This document shows positions 29,052 to 38,155 of a DNA stretch of 64,000 bases, piece by piece. Within the stretch, counting starts at the first letter, position 1. Each line of letters begins with the position of its first letter. Where the stretch lies: the NCBI RefSeq assembly GCF_020711235.1, contig NZ_JAJFAV010000009.1, forward strand, positions 1-64,000. The letters run 5' to 3'. The notes beneath the pieces are model-generated. The model was not told the origin of the DNA. It did no database searches and saw only the letters and a program-made list of their open reading frames with translations. Source of the stretch: Hymenobacter sp. 15J16-1T3B. GTDB lineage: Bacteria; Bacteroidota; Bacteroidia; Cytophagales; Hymenobacteraceae. The position numbers and the translations under genes are program-made.

Positions 29052-30620
29052 ATGTCCGATCCGCACGCCGACCCGACGCTGAGCAAACTCGAAGTACTGG
29101 AACAGAAAAATGCCGAGGCCCTGCTGGGCGGCGGCCAGGCCCGCATCGAGGCCCAACACAAGAAGGGCAAGCTGACGGCCCGCGAGCGGCTGGACCTCTT
29201 GATGGACCCCGGCTCCTTCGAGGAAATCGGCAAGTTTGTGATGCACCGCTCCAAGGACTTCGGCCTCGACAAGGAATACTACCTCGGCGACGGCGTGGTG
29301 ACGGGCTACGGCACGATTAACGGCCGGCTGGTGTACGTTTTCTCGCAGGATTTCACGGTGCTGGGCGGCTCCTTGAGCGAAACGCACGCCGAGAAAATCG
29401 TGAAGATCATGGACCTGGCCATGAAGAACGGCGCGCCGGTTATCGGCCTGAACGACTCGGGCGGGGCCCGCATTCAGGAGGGCGTGGTGAGCCTGGGCGG
29501 TTACGCCGACATCTTCTACAAGAATACCCTGGCCTCGGGCGTGGTGCCGCAGCTGTCGGCCATCATGGGGCCGTGCGCGGGCGGCGCGGTGTACTCGCCG
29601 GCCATTACCGACTTCATCCTGATGGTGGAAGACACGAGCTACATGTTCGTGACCGGCCCGAACGTGGTGAAGACGGTAACCCACGAAACGGTGACCAGCG
29701 AAGAACTGGGCGGCGCCAGCACCCACAGCACCAAAAGCGGCGTGACGCACTTCACGGCGCCCAACGAGGTGGCCATCATTCAGCAGCTCAAGCAGCTGCT
29801 GAGCTACATGCCGCAGAACTGCGAGGACACCGCCCCGGTGTACCCTTACGAAGCCCAGGGCGACGAGCTGCGGACGGAGCTGGACAGCATCATTCCCGAC
29901 AACCCCAACCAGCCCTACGACATCCGCGAGGTCATCCACGGTATCATCGACCAGGACTCGTTCATGGAGGTGCACCAGAACTTCGCCGAGAACATCGTGG
30001 TGGGCTTTGCGCGGCTGGGCGGGCGCAGCATCGGCATCGTGGGCAACCAGCCGGCGGTGCTGGCCGGCGTGCTCGACATCAACGCTTCGACCAAGGCGGC
30101 CCGCTTCGTGCGCTTCTGCGACTCGTTCAACATCCCGCTGCTGGTGCTGGAGGACGTGCCCGGCTTCCTGCCCGGCACCGACCAGGAGTGGCGCGGCATC
30201 ATCACCAACGGCGCCAAGCTGCTCTACGCCTTCTGCGAAGCCACCGTGCCGCGCATCACCGTTATTACCCGCAAAGCCTACGGCGGCGCCTACGACGTGA
30301 TGAATAGCAAGCACATCGGGGCGGACATGAACTACGCCTGGCCCACGGCCGAAATTGCGGTGATGGGCGCCAAGGGTGCGGCTGAAATCATCTTCAAGCG
30401 CGAAATAGCTGCCGCTGACGACCCCGAAGCCAAGCTGCAGGAGAAGGTCGATGAGTACCAGCGCAAGTTTGCCACGCCTTACCGGGCGGCCCACCGCGGC
30501 TTCGTCGACGAGGTCATCGTGCCCTCGCAGACGCGGCAGAAGCTCATCCGCGCCTTCAAGATGCTCGAAAACAAAGTAGACCAGTTGCCGCGTAAGAAGC
30601 ACGGGAATATTCCCCTGTAA
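29052..30620 (+). CDS. Acyl-CoA carboxylase beta (carboxyltransferase) subunit
   Basis: Carboxyltransferase subunit of a biotin-dependent acyl-CoA (probably propionyl-CoA) carboxylase, 522 residues. It transfers the carboxyl group from carboxybiotin to acyl-CoA. The crotonase-like repeats are complete: [19 protein letters not shown] and [12 protein letters not shown] in the N-half, and [30 protein letters not shown] and [16 protein letters not shown] in the C-half. The biotin carboxylase and carrier subunits are not in this window, so they must be encoded elsewhere. Confidence 0.94.
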   Translation: MSDPHADPTLSKLEVLEQKNAEALLGGGQARIEAQHKKGKLTARERLDLLMDPGSFEEIGKFVMHRSKDFGLDKEYYLGDGVVTGYGTINGRLVYVFSQDFTVLGGSLSETHAEKIVKIMDLAMKNGAPVIGLNDSGGARIQEGVVSLGGYADIFYKNTLASGVVPQLSAIMGPCAGGAVYSPAITDFILMVEDTSYMFVTGPNVVKTVTHETVTSEELGGASTHSTKSGVTHFTAPNEVAIIQQLKQLLSYMPQNCEDTAPVYPYEAQGDELRTELDSIIPDNPNQPYDIREVIHGIIDQDSFMEVHQNFAENIVVGFARLGGRSIGIVGNQPAVLAGVLDINASTKAARFVRFCDSFNIPLLVLEDVPGFLPGTDQEWRGIITNGAKLLYAFCEATVPRITVITRKAYGGAYDVMNSKHIGADMNYAWPTAEIAVMGAKGAAEIIFKREIAAADDPEAKLQEKVDEYQRKFATPYRAAHRGFVDEVIVPSQTRQKLIRAFKMLENKVDQLPRKKHGNIPL

Positions 30621-30634
30621 CCCACGAAGGCCGC

Positions 30635-30898
30635 ATGAATTGGCAGCAGACCGGTACCATCCTGACGGGCTTCGGCATCGTATTGGTGGTTATCGGGCTG
30701 CTGCTGCGATTTAAGGCTGGGCGCTGGCTGCTCGGGGCCCTGCTGGTTGTGCTGACGCTGGCGTCCCTGTTTAGCGGTGACTGGACGGACCCCGGCACCA
30801 ATATTGATTCCGCTCCGCACAAAGCCAGCCGCTGGTTGTTACTCATTGGCGGCGGCAGCCTGCTCATTAGCTGGGGCATAACGTCCGCGAATCGGTAG
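30635..30898 (+). CDS. Small two-to-three-helix membrane protein (copy 1)
   Basis: An 87-residue hydrophobic protein with helices at about 9-27, 30-47 and 66-82 and a polar loop between the second and third. It aligns along its length with the next gene: an ILxGxxxxxxGxxLR(F/Y)K segment, LLGxLLxVLxxL, and ASRxLxLIGGxxLxxS. Function unknown. It starts 14 bases after the carboxylase stop, so it is probably co-transcribed. Confidence 0.6.
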   Translation: MNWQQTGTILTGFGIVLVVIGLLLRFKAGRWLLGALLVVLTLASLFSGDWTDPGTNIDSAPHKASRWLLLIGGGSLLISWGITSANR

Positions 30899-30929
30899 GT
30901 CGAATGTCAAACACCAACTAGGTTAGAGC

Positions 30930-31187
30930 ATGAACTTACCATCCGCCAATTCGCTATTGGCCATTCTCGGCGGCATTAGCTTATTTACCGGTATAGTGCT
31001 GCGGTATAAGCCCAAGTACCGGCTGCTGGGTGTGTTGCTCCTCGTGCTTTGGGTCTTGGCCAACGACGCGCCTTCTGATAGTTCGTGGGTTGCTGCCAAC
31101 CCCGCAAGTCGTTATTTAATGCTAATCGGAGGCTGCTTTTTGGTATTTTCCTTATTCATTTACATTCTTCACCAACCCGTGAGCTAA
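30930..31187 (+). CDS. Small membrane protein (copy 2, paralogue)
   Basis: An 85-residue membrane protein with the same helix layout as the gene before it, clearly a diverged tandem duplicate (shared LRYK/LRFK, LLGxLLxVL, ASRYLMLIGG). Slightly less GC-rich. Function unknown. It lies 18 bases before the M42 peptidase. Confidence 0.6.
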   Translation: MNLPSANSLLAILGGISLFTGIVLRYKPKYRLLGVLLLVLWVLANDAPSDSSWVAANPASRYLMLIGGCFLVFSLFIYILHQPVS

Positions 31188-31205
31188 CCGCTCCTTTTCC
31201 AAACC

Positions 31206-32276
31206 ATGCGCCAAGAGAGTTTCGACTTCCTGCAGAAATACCTGAACACCCACTCGCCCACCGGCTTCGAGAAAGAAGGCCAGAAGGTGTGGTTGGAGTA
31301 CATCAAGCCCTACATCGACGAGTATTTCGTGGACACCTACGGCACCGTAGTGGGCGTGGTCAACCCCAAGGCCGAGTACAAAGTCGTTATCGAAGCCCAC
31401 GCCGACGAAATCAGCTGGTTCGTCAACTACATCACGAAGGAGGGCTACATCTACCTGCGCCGCAACGGCGGTTCCGACGCGCTGATTGCGCCGTCGAAGC
31501 GGGTGCTAATCCATACCAAGAACGGGCCGGTGCGGGCCGTGTTCGGCTGGCCGGCCATTCACGTGCGCAAGGTGGAGCAGGACAAGGCGCCGACCATCGA
31601 AACCATCTTCCTCGACTGCGGCGCCTCGTCGCAGAAGGAAGTGGAGGAAATGGGCATTCACGTGGGCTCGGTCGTCACCTTCGAGGACGAGCTGATGGAG
31701 CTGAACGGCAAGTACCTGGTGGGCCGGGCGTTAGACAACCGCATCGGCGGTTTCATGATTGCCGAAGTGGCTCGCCGCCTGAAGGAAGAAGGCAACATCT
31801 TGCCCTTCGGCCTCTACATCGTGAATGCGGTGCAGGAGGAAATCGGGCTGCGCGGGGCCGAAATGATTGCCCATCGCATCATGCCCGACGTGGCCATCGT
31901 GACGGACGTGACCCATGACACCCAGTCGCCGATGTACGAGAAGAAAACCTCCGGCGACATTCACTGCGGTAAGGGTCCGGTCATTACCTACGGGCCGGCC
32001 GTGCAAAACAACCTGCGCGACCTGATCATTGAGGCAGCTCAGGCCAAGGAAATTCCCTTCCAGCGCGCCGCCGCCACCCGCGCTACCGGCACCGACACCG
32101 ACGCCTTTGCCTACGCTGGCGCCGGCGTGGCTTCGGCCCTGATTTCCTTGCCGCTGAAGTACATGCACACCACCGTCGAAACCGTCAGCCACGACGACGT
32201 GCAGCACGTCATCGACCTGATTTACGAAGCGTTGCTGCGCATCGAGGACAAGCACGACTTCCGTTATTTCAGCTAA
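31206..32276 (+). CDS. M42-family metallo-aminopeptidase
   Basis: Di-zinc aminopeptidase of the M42 glutamyl aminopeptidase family (356 residues), which assembles into tetrahedral dodecamers and trims peptides in the cytoplasm. Metal and catalytic residues are visible: His65 and Asp67 in EAHADE, Asp177 in RALDNR, Glu211-Glu212 in VQEEIG, Asp234 in VTDVTHD, and His321 in YMHTTVE. All family residues seem present. Confidence 0.92.
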   Translation: MRQESFDFLQKYLNTHSPTGFEKEGQKVWLEYIKPYIDEYFVDTYGTVVGVVNPKAEYKVVIEAHADEISWFVNYITKEGYIYLRRNGGSDALIAPSKRVLIHTKNGPVRAVFGWPAIHVRKVEQDKAPTIETIFLDCGASSQKEVEEMGIHVGSVVTFEDELMELNGKYLVGRALDNRIGGFMIAEVARRLKEEGNILPFGLYIVNAVQEEIGLRGAEMIAHRIMPDVAIVTDVTHDTQSPMYEKKTSGDIHCGKGPVITYGPAVQNNLRDLIIEAAQAKEIPFQRAAATRATGTDTDAFAYAGAGVASALISLPLKYMHTTVETVSHDDVQHVIDLIYEALLRIEDKHDFRYFS

Positions 32277-32281
32277 GCCAG

Positions 32282-32435
32282 AACGACCAAATCAAAACGT
32301 CATTCCGAGCTGGTCGAGGAATCTCGCGTGCTGACCTGCGGTAGTAAAATCTTCTCCCAATTAGGAAGAATGCTATCAGGCATCAGCTCGCGAGATTCCT
32401 CGACAAGCTCGGAATGACGTTTTGATTTGGTCGTT
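32282..32435. repeat. 154-bp element with 47-bp inverted repeats (MITE/REP-like)
   Basis: Arms 32282-32328 and 32389-32435 are reverse complements with one mismatch, around a 60-base spacer. The arms contain CGTCATTCCGAGC followed by GAGGAATCTCGCG. A further partial copy of the outer motif (GCTTCGCTCGGAATGACGTT) is at 32484-32503. No ORF of note is inside. Such elements are typically dispersed in Hymenobacter genomes (from memory). Confidence 0.8.
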
Positions 32436-32537
32436 TGGTGAGCCTCGCCACAGTGGCTACGTCTTCCTTCCGTTCTTCGGCTTCGCTCGGAATGACGTTC
32501 TTTTGTTTCTCCGTAATTCGTTCCCCGCCCCGCCCGC

Positions 32538-33410
32538 ATGTTCATTTCCGGCTTCACCATCATCCGCAACGCGGTCATCAACGACTACCCCATTGTGGAG
32601 GCCATCCGCTCCATTCTGCCGGTGGTAGATGAGATGGTGGTGAGCGTGGGCGACAGCGACGACGACACCGAGGGGCTGATTCGCAGCATTCACTCGCCCA
32701 AGATTCGCATCGTGCACTCTACCTGGGACCCGGCCCTGCGCAAGGGCGGCGCGGTGCTGGCGGCCGAAACGGACAAGGCCTTTGCCCAGATCAGCCCCGA
32801 GGCCGACTGGGCGTTTTACATTCAGGCCGACGAGGTAGTGCACGAGCAGTACCACCACGCCATCCGCAAGGCCTGCAAAGAGCACCTGCACGACCCCGAG
32901 GTGGACGGGCTGCTGTTTGACTACACCCACTTCTACGGCACCTACGACTACATCGGCGACAGCCGCCGCTGGTACCGCCGCGAGGTGCGCGTAGTGCGCA
33001 ACGACAAGGCCATCCGCTCCTACCGCGACGCGCAGGGCTTCCGGCGCAACGGCGAGAAGCTGCGGGTGAAGCCCGCCCACGCCAGCGTGTACCACTACGG
33101 CTGGGTGAAGAGTCCGCAGCAAATGCTCACCAAAATCAAGAACCTGGATTCGCTCTGGGACGAGGGCCGCGCGCCCGAGCAGCACCCGCTGGCCGCGGCC
33201 GAAGTCTTCAACTTCGACGACTACGACTCGCTGCGCCGCTTCGCGGGCACTCACCCGGCGGTGATGCAGGACCGCGTGAACCGCCAAAACTGGCAGGTCG
33301 ACATCGACGTGACGCGCAAGCACTTCAAGCTGAAGAACCGGGTACTGCACTGGATTGAGCAGCTGACGGGCAAGCGCCTGTTTGAGTACCGCAACTACCG
33401 GTTGGTGTAA
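32538..33410 (+). CDS. Glycosyltransferase family 2 protein
   Basis: A 290-residue GT-A fold enzyme. The N-terminal FISGFTIIRNAV and IVEAIRSILPVVDEMVVSVGDSDDDT form the nucleotide-sugar site; the DxD-like metal motif is IQADE at 95-99. The C-terminal half contains HASVYHYGWVKSPQQM, seen in WaaE/KdtX-type and related transferases. No transmembrane helix is visible. Acceptor and donor are unknown, though cell-surface glycan synthesis is likely. Confidence 0.85.
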   Translation: MFISGFTIIRNAVINDYPIVEAIRSILPVVDEMVVSVGDSDDDTEGLIRSIHSPKIRIVHSTWDPALRKGGAVLAAETDKAFAQISPEADWAFYIQADEVVHEQYHHAIRKACKEHLHDPEVDGLLFDYTHFYGTYDYIGDSRRWYRREVRVVRNDKAIRSYRDAQGFRRNGEKLRVKPAHASVYHYGWVKSPQQMLTKIKNLDSLWDEGRAPEQHPLAAAEVFNFDDYDSLRRFAGTHPAVMQDRVNRQNWQVDIDVTRKHFKLKNRVLHWIEQLTGKRLFEYRNYRLV

Positions 33411-33521
33411 GCTCTGAGCTTTATTAGTCGCTGGCCGGCGTAGTCAGTGCCCAAAATCTAGCTTCAAACTATTGCAAGACAGGCCGCTGCGGGCAACTGA
33501 AAATATATTTGTTCGTAAATT

Positions 33522-33553
33522 ACTTTGAAACACAAAGTTCTTTATTTCCTTTG
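33522..33553 (+). promoter_or_regulatory. Promoter with palindromic operator-like site
   Basis: ACTTTG-AAACA-CAAAGT (33522-33538) is a perfect inverted repeat in an AT-rich gap. TTTG at 33524-33527 could serve as the -33 element, with TTCCTTTG at 33546-33553 (18-base spacing) as a near-consensus -7 element. The repeat thus overlaps the -33 box, the position expected of a repressor site. Confidence 0.45.
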
Positions 33554-33592
33554 TGGTATCACCAGGTTGCGTCTGCCCAAACTCCCAAAACC

Positions 33593-34144
33593 ATGAACCT
33601 TACCAAAAGCCTCACCCGCGTTTCGCTCGGTACCGCTGCTCTGCTGCTGGTGCCTTTGGTAGCTATGCAATTCACGGCCGAAGTCAACTGGAGCCCGTTC
33701 GATTTTGTGGTAATGGGCGCCCTGCTGTTTAGCGCCGGCTTCGCCTTGGAGCTGGTGGCCAGCCGGCGGGGGACCCTGGCCTACCGACTGGCCGCGGCCG
33801 GGGCCGTGCTGACGGCGCTGCTGCAACTGTGGGCCAACCTGGCAGTGGGCTTTATCGGCAGCGGCCCCAACCCAGCCAACCTGCTGTGCGGCGTGGTCCT
33901 CGTAGTGGGGCTGGCCGGGGCGGTGGTAGCGCGCTTCCAGCCGCGGGGCATGGCCTACGCCATGTTGGCCACCGCGGGCCTGCAAATACTGGTTCCCGTG
34001 CTAGGGCTACTGATCTGGCACCTGCAGATAGCCCCGCAGGAATGGGCCATCAGTGGAGTTTTTGCCGCGCTGTGGCTCGCCGCCGCGTGGCTGTTTCAGC
34101 GTTCGGACGTCTCCCCCACCAAGCTACACCAGCAACTCGCGTAG
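33593..34144 (+). CDS. Multi-helix membrane protein of unknown function
   Basis: A 183-residue protein with about five hydrophobic helices (roughly 10-27, 33-52, 62-82, 92-108, 118-160). It begins MNLTKSLTRVSLGTAALLLVPLVAMQF and carries FDFVVMGALLFSAG, a pattern I associate with uncharacterised Bacteroidetes membrane proteins. The ATG at 33593 is used because the longer frame runs back through the promoter. Expressed alone from the palindromic promoter upstream. Confidence 0.65.
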   Translation: MNLTKSLTRVSLGTAALLLVPLVAMQFTAEVNWSPFDFVVMGALLFSAGFALELVASRRGTLAYRLAAAGAVLTALLQLWANLAVGFIGSGPNPANLLCGVVLVVGLAGAVVARFQPRGMAYAMLATAGLQILVPVLGLLIWHLQIAPQEWAISGVFAALWLAAAWLFQRSDVSPTKLHQQLA

Positions 34145-34351
34145 TCCCGGCTACAAGCGACGCGCTTACCTTGCTCGGGCCGGCGCGGCAGAAGACAGGT
34201 ACTTCTGCCGCGCCGGCCCGAACTGCTTTCACCGCTGTGGTTGCTTTCGGCAGTCCTACGGGTACTGCCGCCAGCGTGAACCTCGCGCGGCGGGCCGTAC
34301 GCGGCCGGCGTACCGGGCCAGCGGCTTATCTTGCGGCCCTACCCTGCTGCC

Positions 34352-35170
34352 GTGCTCACTCCCCCACCCATCTTCCCGCCGCTCACCGTCACCGACCAGA
34401 TGAACCGCCGCGTGGCCGTGCCGTTTCCGCCCCGGCGCATCGTGTCGCTGGTGCCTTCGCAAACGGAGCTGCTGTTCGACCTGGGCCTCGGCGAGCGGGT
34501 CGTTGGCGTGACCAAATTCTGCTTACACCCGGCCGAAGCGCGGCAGCAAGCCACCGTAGTTGGCGGCACCAAGAACTTTCACTTCGACAAAATTGCCGCG
34601 CTCCGGCCCGACCTCATCATCGGCAACAAGGAGGAAAACTACCAGGAAGGCATCGAGCAGCTGGCGGCGCAGTGTCCGGTGTGGATGAGCGACATCGTGA
34701 CCCTAGCGGATGCGCTGGACATGATGCGGCGCGTGGGGCTGATAACGGGCGTCAAAACCCGCGCCGAGCAGCTCACCGCCCGCATCGGCGCCTCGCTGGC
34801 GGCGCTACCACCAGTACCGGCCCTGCCGACGGCGGCGTATTTCATCTGGCGGCAGCCCTACATGGTGGCCGCCGCGGGCACCTTTATTCACGAAATGCTG
34901 CCGCTAGCCGGCTTCCGCAACGTCTTTGCCGACCTGACGCGCTACCCCGAAATCAGCGCCGAGCAGCTGGCCGCGGCCCAGCCACAATTCATCCTGCTTT
35001 CTTCCGAGCCCTACCCCTTTCAGGCCAAGCACGTGGCCGAATTCCAGGCGCTGTGCCCCGCGGCGCAGGTGCGGGTGGTCGACGGCGAGCTGTTTAGCTG
35101 GTACGGCAGCCGGCTGCAGCATTCGGCGGCGTATTTCCGGGAGCTGCGCGAGCTGGCACACCCGCAGTAG
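34352..35170 (+). CDS. BtuF-like helical-backbone metal/cobalamin receptor, apparently not secreted
   Basis: A 272-residue periplasmic-binding-protein-like fold of the BtuF/FhuD class. Segments RRIVSLVPSQTELLFDLGLG, KIAALRPDLIIGNKEENY and FIHEMLPLAGFRNVFADLTRYPEISAEQL match. There is no signal peptide or lipobox at any plausible start, so it is unusual for an ABC substrate-binding protein and may act in the cytoplasm. Start is uncertain: GTG at 34352 keeps the first beta-hairpin; a TTG at 34331 overlaps a -7-like TATCTTG. No transporter genes are adjacent. Confidence 0.75.
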   Translation: MLTPPPIFPPLTVTDQMNRRVAVPFPPRRIVSLVPSQTELLFDLGLGERVVGVTKFCLHPAEARQQATVVGGTKNFHFDKIAALRPDLIIGNKEENYQEGIEQLAAQCPVWMSDIVTLADALDMMRRVGLITGVKTRAEQLTARIGASLAALPPVPALPTAAYFIWRQPYMVAAAGTFIHEMLPLAGFRNVFADLTRYPEISAEQLAAAQPQFILLSSEPYPFQAKHVAEFQALCPAAQVRVVDGELFSWYGSRLQHSAAYFRELRELAHPQ

Positions 35171-35283
35171 CGTAAGCTTGGCGGTGCCTTCCTGCGGTCT
35201 GGCTCGCATCAGGTCGGATGCTTAGTCAAAAAGCAGAATCAATCGGTCGGCACTTCCCACCCGCGGGCCAGCTGCCGCCCGGG

Positions 35284-36522
35284 CTACAGCTCAAACCCTG
35301 CTTGGCGCAATTCCTCCCAGAAGAAGGGGTAAGACTTGCGCACCACGGCGGGCGCTTCCACGGTGATGTCGCCGCGCAGGGCCAGCGGGGCAAACGCCAT
35401 GGCCATGCGGTGGTCGTGGTAAGTATGCACGGTCTGGCCGCCCACGTGCAGATTGGGGGCCGAGGCCCGGAACATGTCGCGGCCTTCGGGTGCCAGCACC
35501 GCGCCAAACTTGGCCAGCTCGCGCTGCAGGGCAGTAATCCGGTCGGTTTCCTTGATGCGCAGGCTTTCCAGGCCGGTCATATCAACTACCACGCCGGTGG
35601 CGGCGGCCACCACGGCAATGGTCTGGGCCAGGTCGGGGCAGTCGGTGAAGTTCATGGCCACGCGGGCGGCGCGCTCGGGCACCTGGCGCAGCAGCACGCC
35701 GTCGGCCACAAACTCGGTGCGTACGCCCAGCGGCTCCATCAGCCGCACGATGGCCTGGTCGCCCTGCCAGGAGTGGCGGCGCAGGCCGGGCAAGTGCAGC
35801 TGCGAGCCTTCGGGCGCCAGCGCCACCAGGCTGTACCAGTAGCTGGCCGCCGACCAGTCGGCTTCCACGGTGTAGTCGGCGGGTTGGTAGGGGCGCGCGG
35901 CCACGTGCACGTCGCGCTCCTGCACGTCCACTTCGGCGCCGAAGTGCCGCATCAGCGCCGCCGTCATCAGGATGTAGGGGCGCGAGCCGATGTGGCCGGT
36001 AAGCTGCAGGTGCAGGCCGGCGGGCAGCAGCGGCCCAATCATCATCAGGGCCGAAATAAACTGGCTGCTGATGTCGCCGCGCACGCTCAGCGGGGCACCG
36101 GCCGCGGGCGCCCAGCCCTGCAGGCGCAGCGGCGGGTACCCCTCGCGGCCCTCGTAGCCGATGCGGGCGCCAAGCTGGCGCAGCGCGTCGACGAGCACGC
36201 CGATGGGGCGCTCCTGCATGCGGGCGGTGCCGGTGAGCAGGGCGCGGCGGTCGGTGGCGGCCAGGTAGGCCGTCAGAAAGCGCATCACGGTGCCGGCGTC
36301 TTCGGCGTCGAACTCCGCCGCCTCGGGATGGGCCAGCAGGCGGCGCATGAGCTGGGTGTCGTTCGCTTCGGAGAGGTTGTGCAGCGTGCCCGCCCCGGCC
36401 AGGGCCTGAATGATGAGGGCGCGGTTGCTTTCACTTTTGGAGGCGGGCAGCAGGGCCGTGCCCCGCAGGGGGCCGCCGGACCAATGCAGCGTCAGGGAGT
36501 CGGGGAAGTGGGGAGTCAGCAC
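35284..36522 (-). CDS. aroA: 3-phosphoshikimate 1-carboxyvinyltransferase (EPSP synthase)
   Basis: Sixth step of the shikimate pathway: shikimate-3-phosphate plus PEP gives EPSP. 412 residues, slightly shorter than the E. coli enzyme. Ser28-Lys29 and Arg34 in PASKSESNR bind substrate; GTVMRFLTAYLA, YTVEADWSAASYW, FTDCPDLAQT (catalytic Asp) and LRIKETDR are all present. The start codon is GTG. Immediately downstream of aroB on the same strand (63-base gap). Confidence 0.93.
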   Translation of the reverse strand: MLTPHFPDSLTLHWSGGPLRGTALLPASKSESNRALIIQALAGAGTLHNLSEANDTQLMRRLLAHPEAAEFDAEDAGTVMRFLTAYLAATDRRALLTGTARMQERPIGVLVDALRQLGARIGYEGREGYPPLRLQGWAPAAGAPLSVRGDISSQFISALMMIGPLLPAGLHLQLTGHIGSRPYILMTAALMRHFGAEVDVQERDVHVAARPYQPADYTVEADWSAASYWYSLVALAPEGSQLHLPGLRRHSWQGDQAIVRLMEPLGVRTEFVADGVLLRQVPERAARVAMNFTDCPDLAQTIAVVAAATGVVVDMTGLESLRIKETDRITALQRELAKFGAVLAPEGRDMFRASAPNLHVGGQTVHTYHDHRMAMAFAPLALRGDITVEAPAVVRKSYPFFWEELRQAGFEL

Positions 36523-36585
36523 GAAGGCAAGTGCGGGCGCAAGACCAGGCTGCGCGGGTTCAACGAGGAAAATACGGCGGCAAAC

Positions 36586-37623
36586 TTAGAGCCGGTGGTA
36601 GTAGCGCAGGCTGGCGGCCAGCTCGGCCAGGGTCACTGGTTGGTCGTACACGCCCTGCCCGATGCCGCGCAGCAGGGTGCAGTTGATGACCTCGCCCTGG
36701 TTTTTCTTGTCTTGGCGGGCCAGCTCGGCAATGGCTTCGGTTTCGAGCAGGATGAACTGCACTTTCTCGAAGACGGTGAAGAGGAAGGTTTCGATTTTAT
36801 CCAGCTCTTCGGGCGTCAGCAAGCCTTTTTGCACCGACAGCCACGCCTCGCACACCATGCCCACGGCCACGGCCTCGCCGTGCAGAATGGGCCGGCCCTG
36901 CAGCAGCAAGTAGCTTTCCAGCGCGTGCCCGACGGTGTGGCCGAAGTTGAGCAGCTTGCGCGGGCCGCGCTCTGTGGGGTCTTGCTGCACAATGTCCTGC
37001 TTCACGGCCACCGACGCTTCCACCACGGGCAGCCAGTCGTCGACGAACAAGCCCTGCCGCCGCCCCTGCTCGAACGCGCCGGCGTCGGCAATAAGCCAGT
37101 GCTTGACGACTTCGGCGTAACCGGCGCGCAGCTCACGCGGGTCGAGGGTGCCGAGGAAGCGCGTGTCGATGCACACGGCCTCGGGCAGCTGAAACACGCC
37201 GAGGTGGTTTTTGTAGCCGTGGTAATCGACGCCGGTTTTGCCGCCGATGGCCGCATCCACCTGGGCCAGCAGCGTGGTGGGCACCAACGCGCAGCGCAGG
37301 CCGCGCTTGTAGAGGGCCGCGCAGAAGCCGCCCAAATCCGTCACCACGCCTCCGCCCAGGCACACCAGCACGCTGTGCCGGTCGAAGCCGTGCTCGGTCA
37401 GCTCCGTCCACACCTGCTGGCAGGTTTCGAGGGTTTTGTGCTCTTCGCCGGCCGGGATGCTGATGAGGCGGTGCCCGGCGGGCAGGTAGGGCTGCAGCTC
37501 CGGGTAGCAGAGGCGCGCGGTGTTGGCGTCGGCCAGCACGGCCACCTGCGTGGTGCCGGGGCGGCTGAGCTGGGCGGCCAGGGCGGGCAACGCGGCGGGC
37601 CCGAGGTGGAGGTAATCGGTCAT
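36586..37623 (-). CDS. aroB: 3-dehydroquinate synthase
   Basis: Cyclises DAHP to 3-dehydroquinate using NAD+ and zinc. 345 residues. The NAD loop GGGVVTDLGGF is at 90-100, substrate-binding residues lie in GGKTGVDYHGYKN (127-139), and zinc ligands are Glu171 (YAEVVKH), His229 (NFGHTVGH) and His248 (ILHGEAV). Part of a minus-strand chorismate group with aroA and the DAHP synthase gene, interrupted by one opposite-strand lipoprotein gene. Confidence 0.95.
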   Translation of the reverse strand: MTDYLHLGPAALPALAAQLSRPGTTQVAVLADANTARLCYPELQPYLPAGHRLISIPAGEEHKTLETCQQVWTELTEHGFDRHSVLVCLGGGVVTDLGGFCAALYKRGLRCALVPTTLLAQVDAAIGGKTGVDYHGYKNHLGVFQLPEAVCIDTRFLGTLDPRELRAGYAEVVKHWLIADAGAFEQGRRQGLFVDDWLPVVEASVAVKQDIVQQDPTERGPRKLLNFGHTVGHALESYLLLQGRPILHGEAVAVGMVCEAWLSVQKGLLTPEELDKIETFLFTVFEKVQFILLETEAIAELARQDKKNQGEVINCTLLRGIGQGVYDQPVTLAELAASLRYYHRL

Positions 37624-37729
37624 GGGGCGCTAAGTTCGGGGTTACGGATGGGTTGTACGCGACATACGAGGGTGGGCAACCGGCCAGCGTCGCCGTATAC
37701 TATCCACTTGCACCCACATTCTTCACCGC

Positions 37730-38146
37730 ATGCTGCTTCGCATTACGTTGTGCCTCACGCTGGGCACGGCCGCTCTTATGGGCTGCCAAACCGACAAGAA
37801 CGTCTCTAAACCCGACGGCATAACGGGCTATTGGGCGCTCAGCCGCCAGGATTGCAACTGCCCGCCCAACACGCCCACGCCCCAAGAGGCCATTGAGTTT
37901 GACGGCAAGGGCCACGTAACCGCTTTCGAGAACGGGCAAGCCAAGCAAGCCGGCACCTACCAGCTGGCCACCGGCGCGGCCGCCTGCGAAGCCAACGCGC
38001 CCATCGTCACCTTGGCGTGGTCGGGCGCGGCCGAGCCCGCCAAAGCCACCTACACCGTGCGAGGCGACACCCTGGTCATCGACTACGGCATTTGCTTCGA
38101 CGCGCCGCGCAAGACCTACACCTTGGCGCCGCGCCGCGCGGAATAG
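37730..38146 (+). CDS. Small lipoprotein of unknown function
   Basis: A 138-residue lipoprotein with a hydrophobic leader and lipobox ALMGC (Cys19). The mature part, from ITGYWALSRQDCNCPPN to the C-terminus, looks like a small lipocalin/META-like beta-barrel that detects or stores a ligand: strands alternate and Cys pairs are present (about 41 and 43, 87, 122). Specific function unknown. It is nested between aroB and the DAHP synthase gene on the other strand. Confidence 0.65.
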   Translation: MLLRITLCLTLGTAALMGCQTDKNVSKPDGITGYWALSRQDCNCPPNTPTPQEAIEFDGKGHVTAFENGQAKQAGTYQLATGAAACEANAPIVTLAWSGAAEPAKATYTVRGDTLVIDYGICFDAPRKTYTLAPRRAE

Positions 38147-38155
38147 CAGCTTCCG

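Noticed and set aside
35218-37809. An 863-codon open frame on the plus strand
   Set aside because: It lies antisense to aroA and aroB, whose catalytic residues are all present. Its translation is His/Gln/Gly/Ala-rich without motifs, a typical shadow of GC-rich genes.
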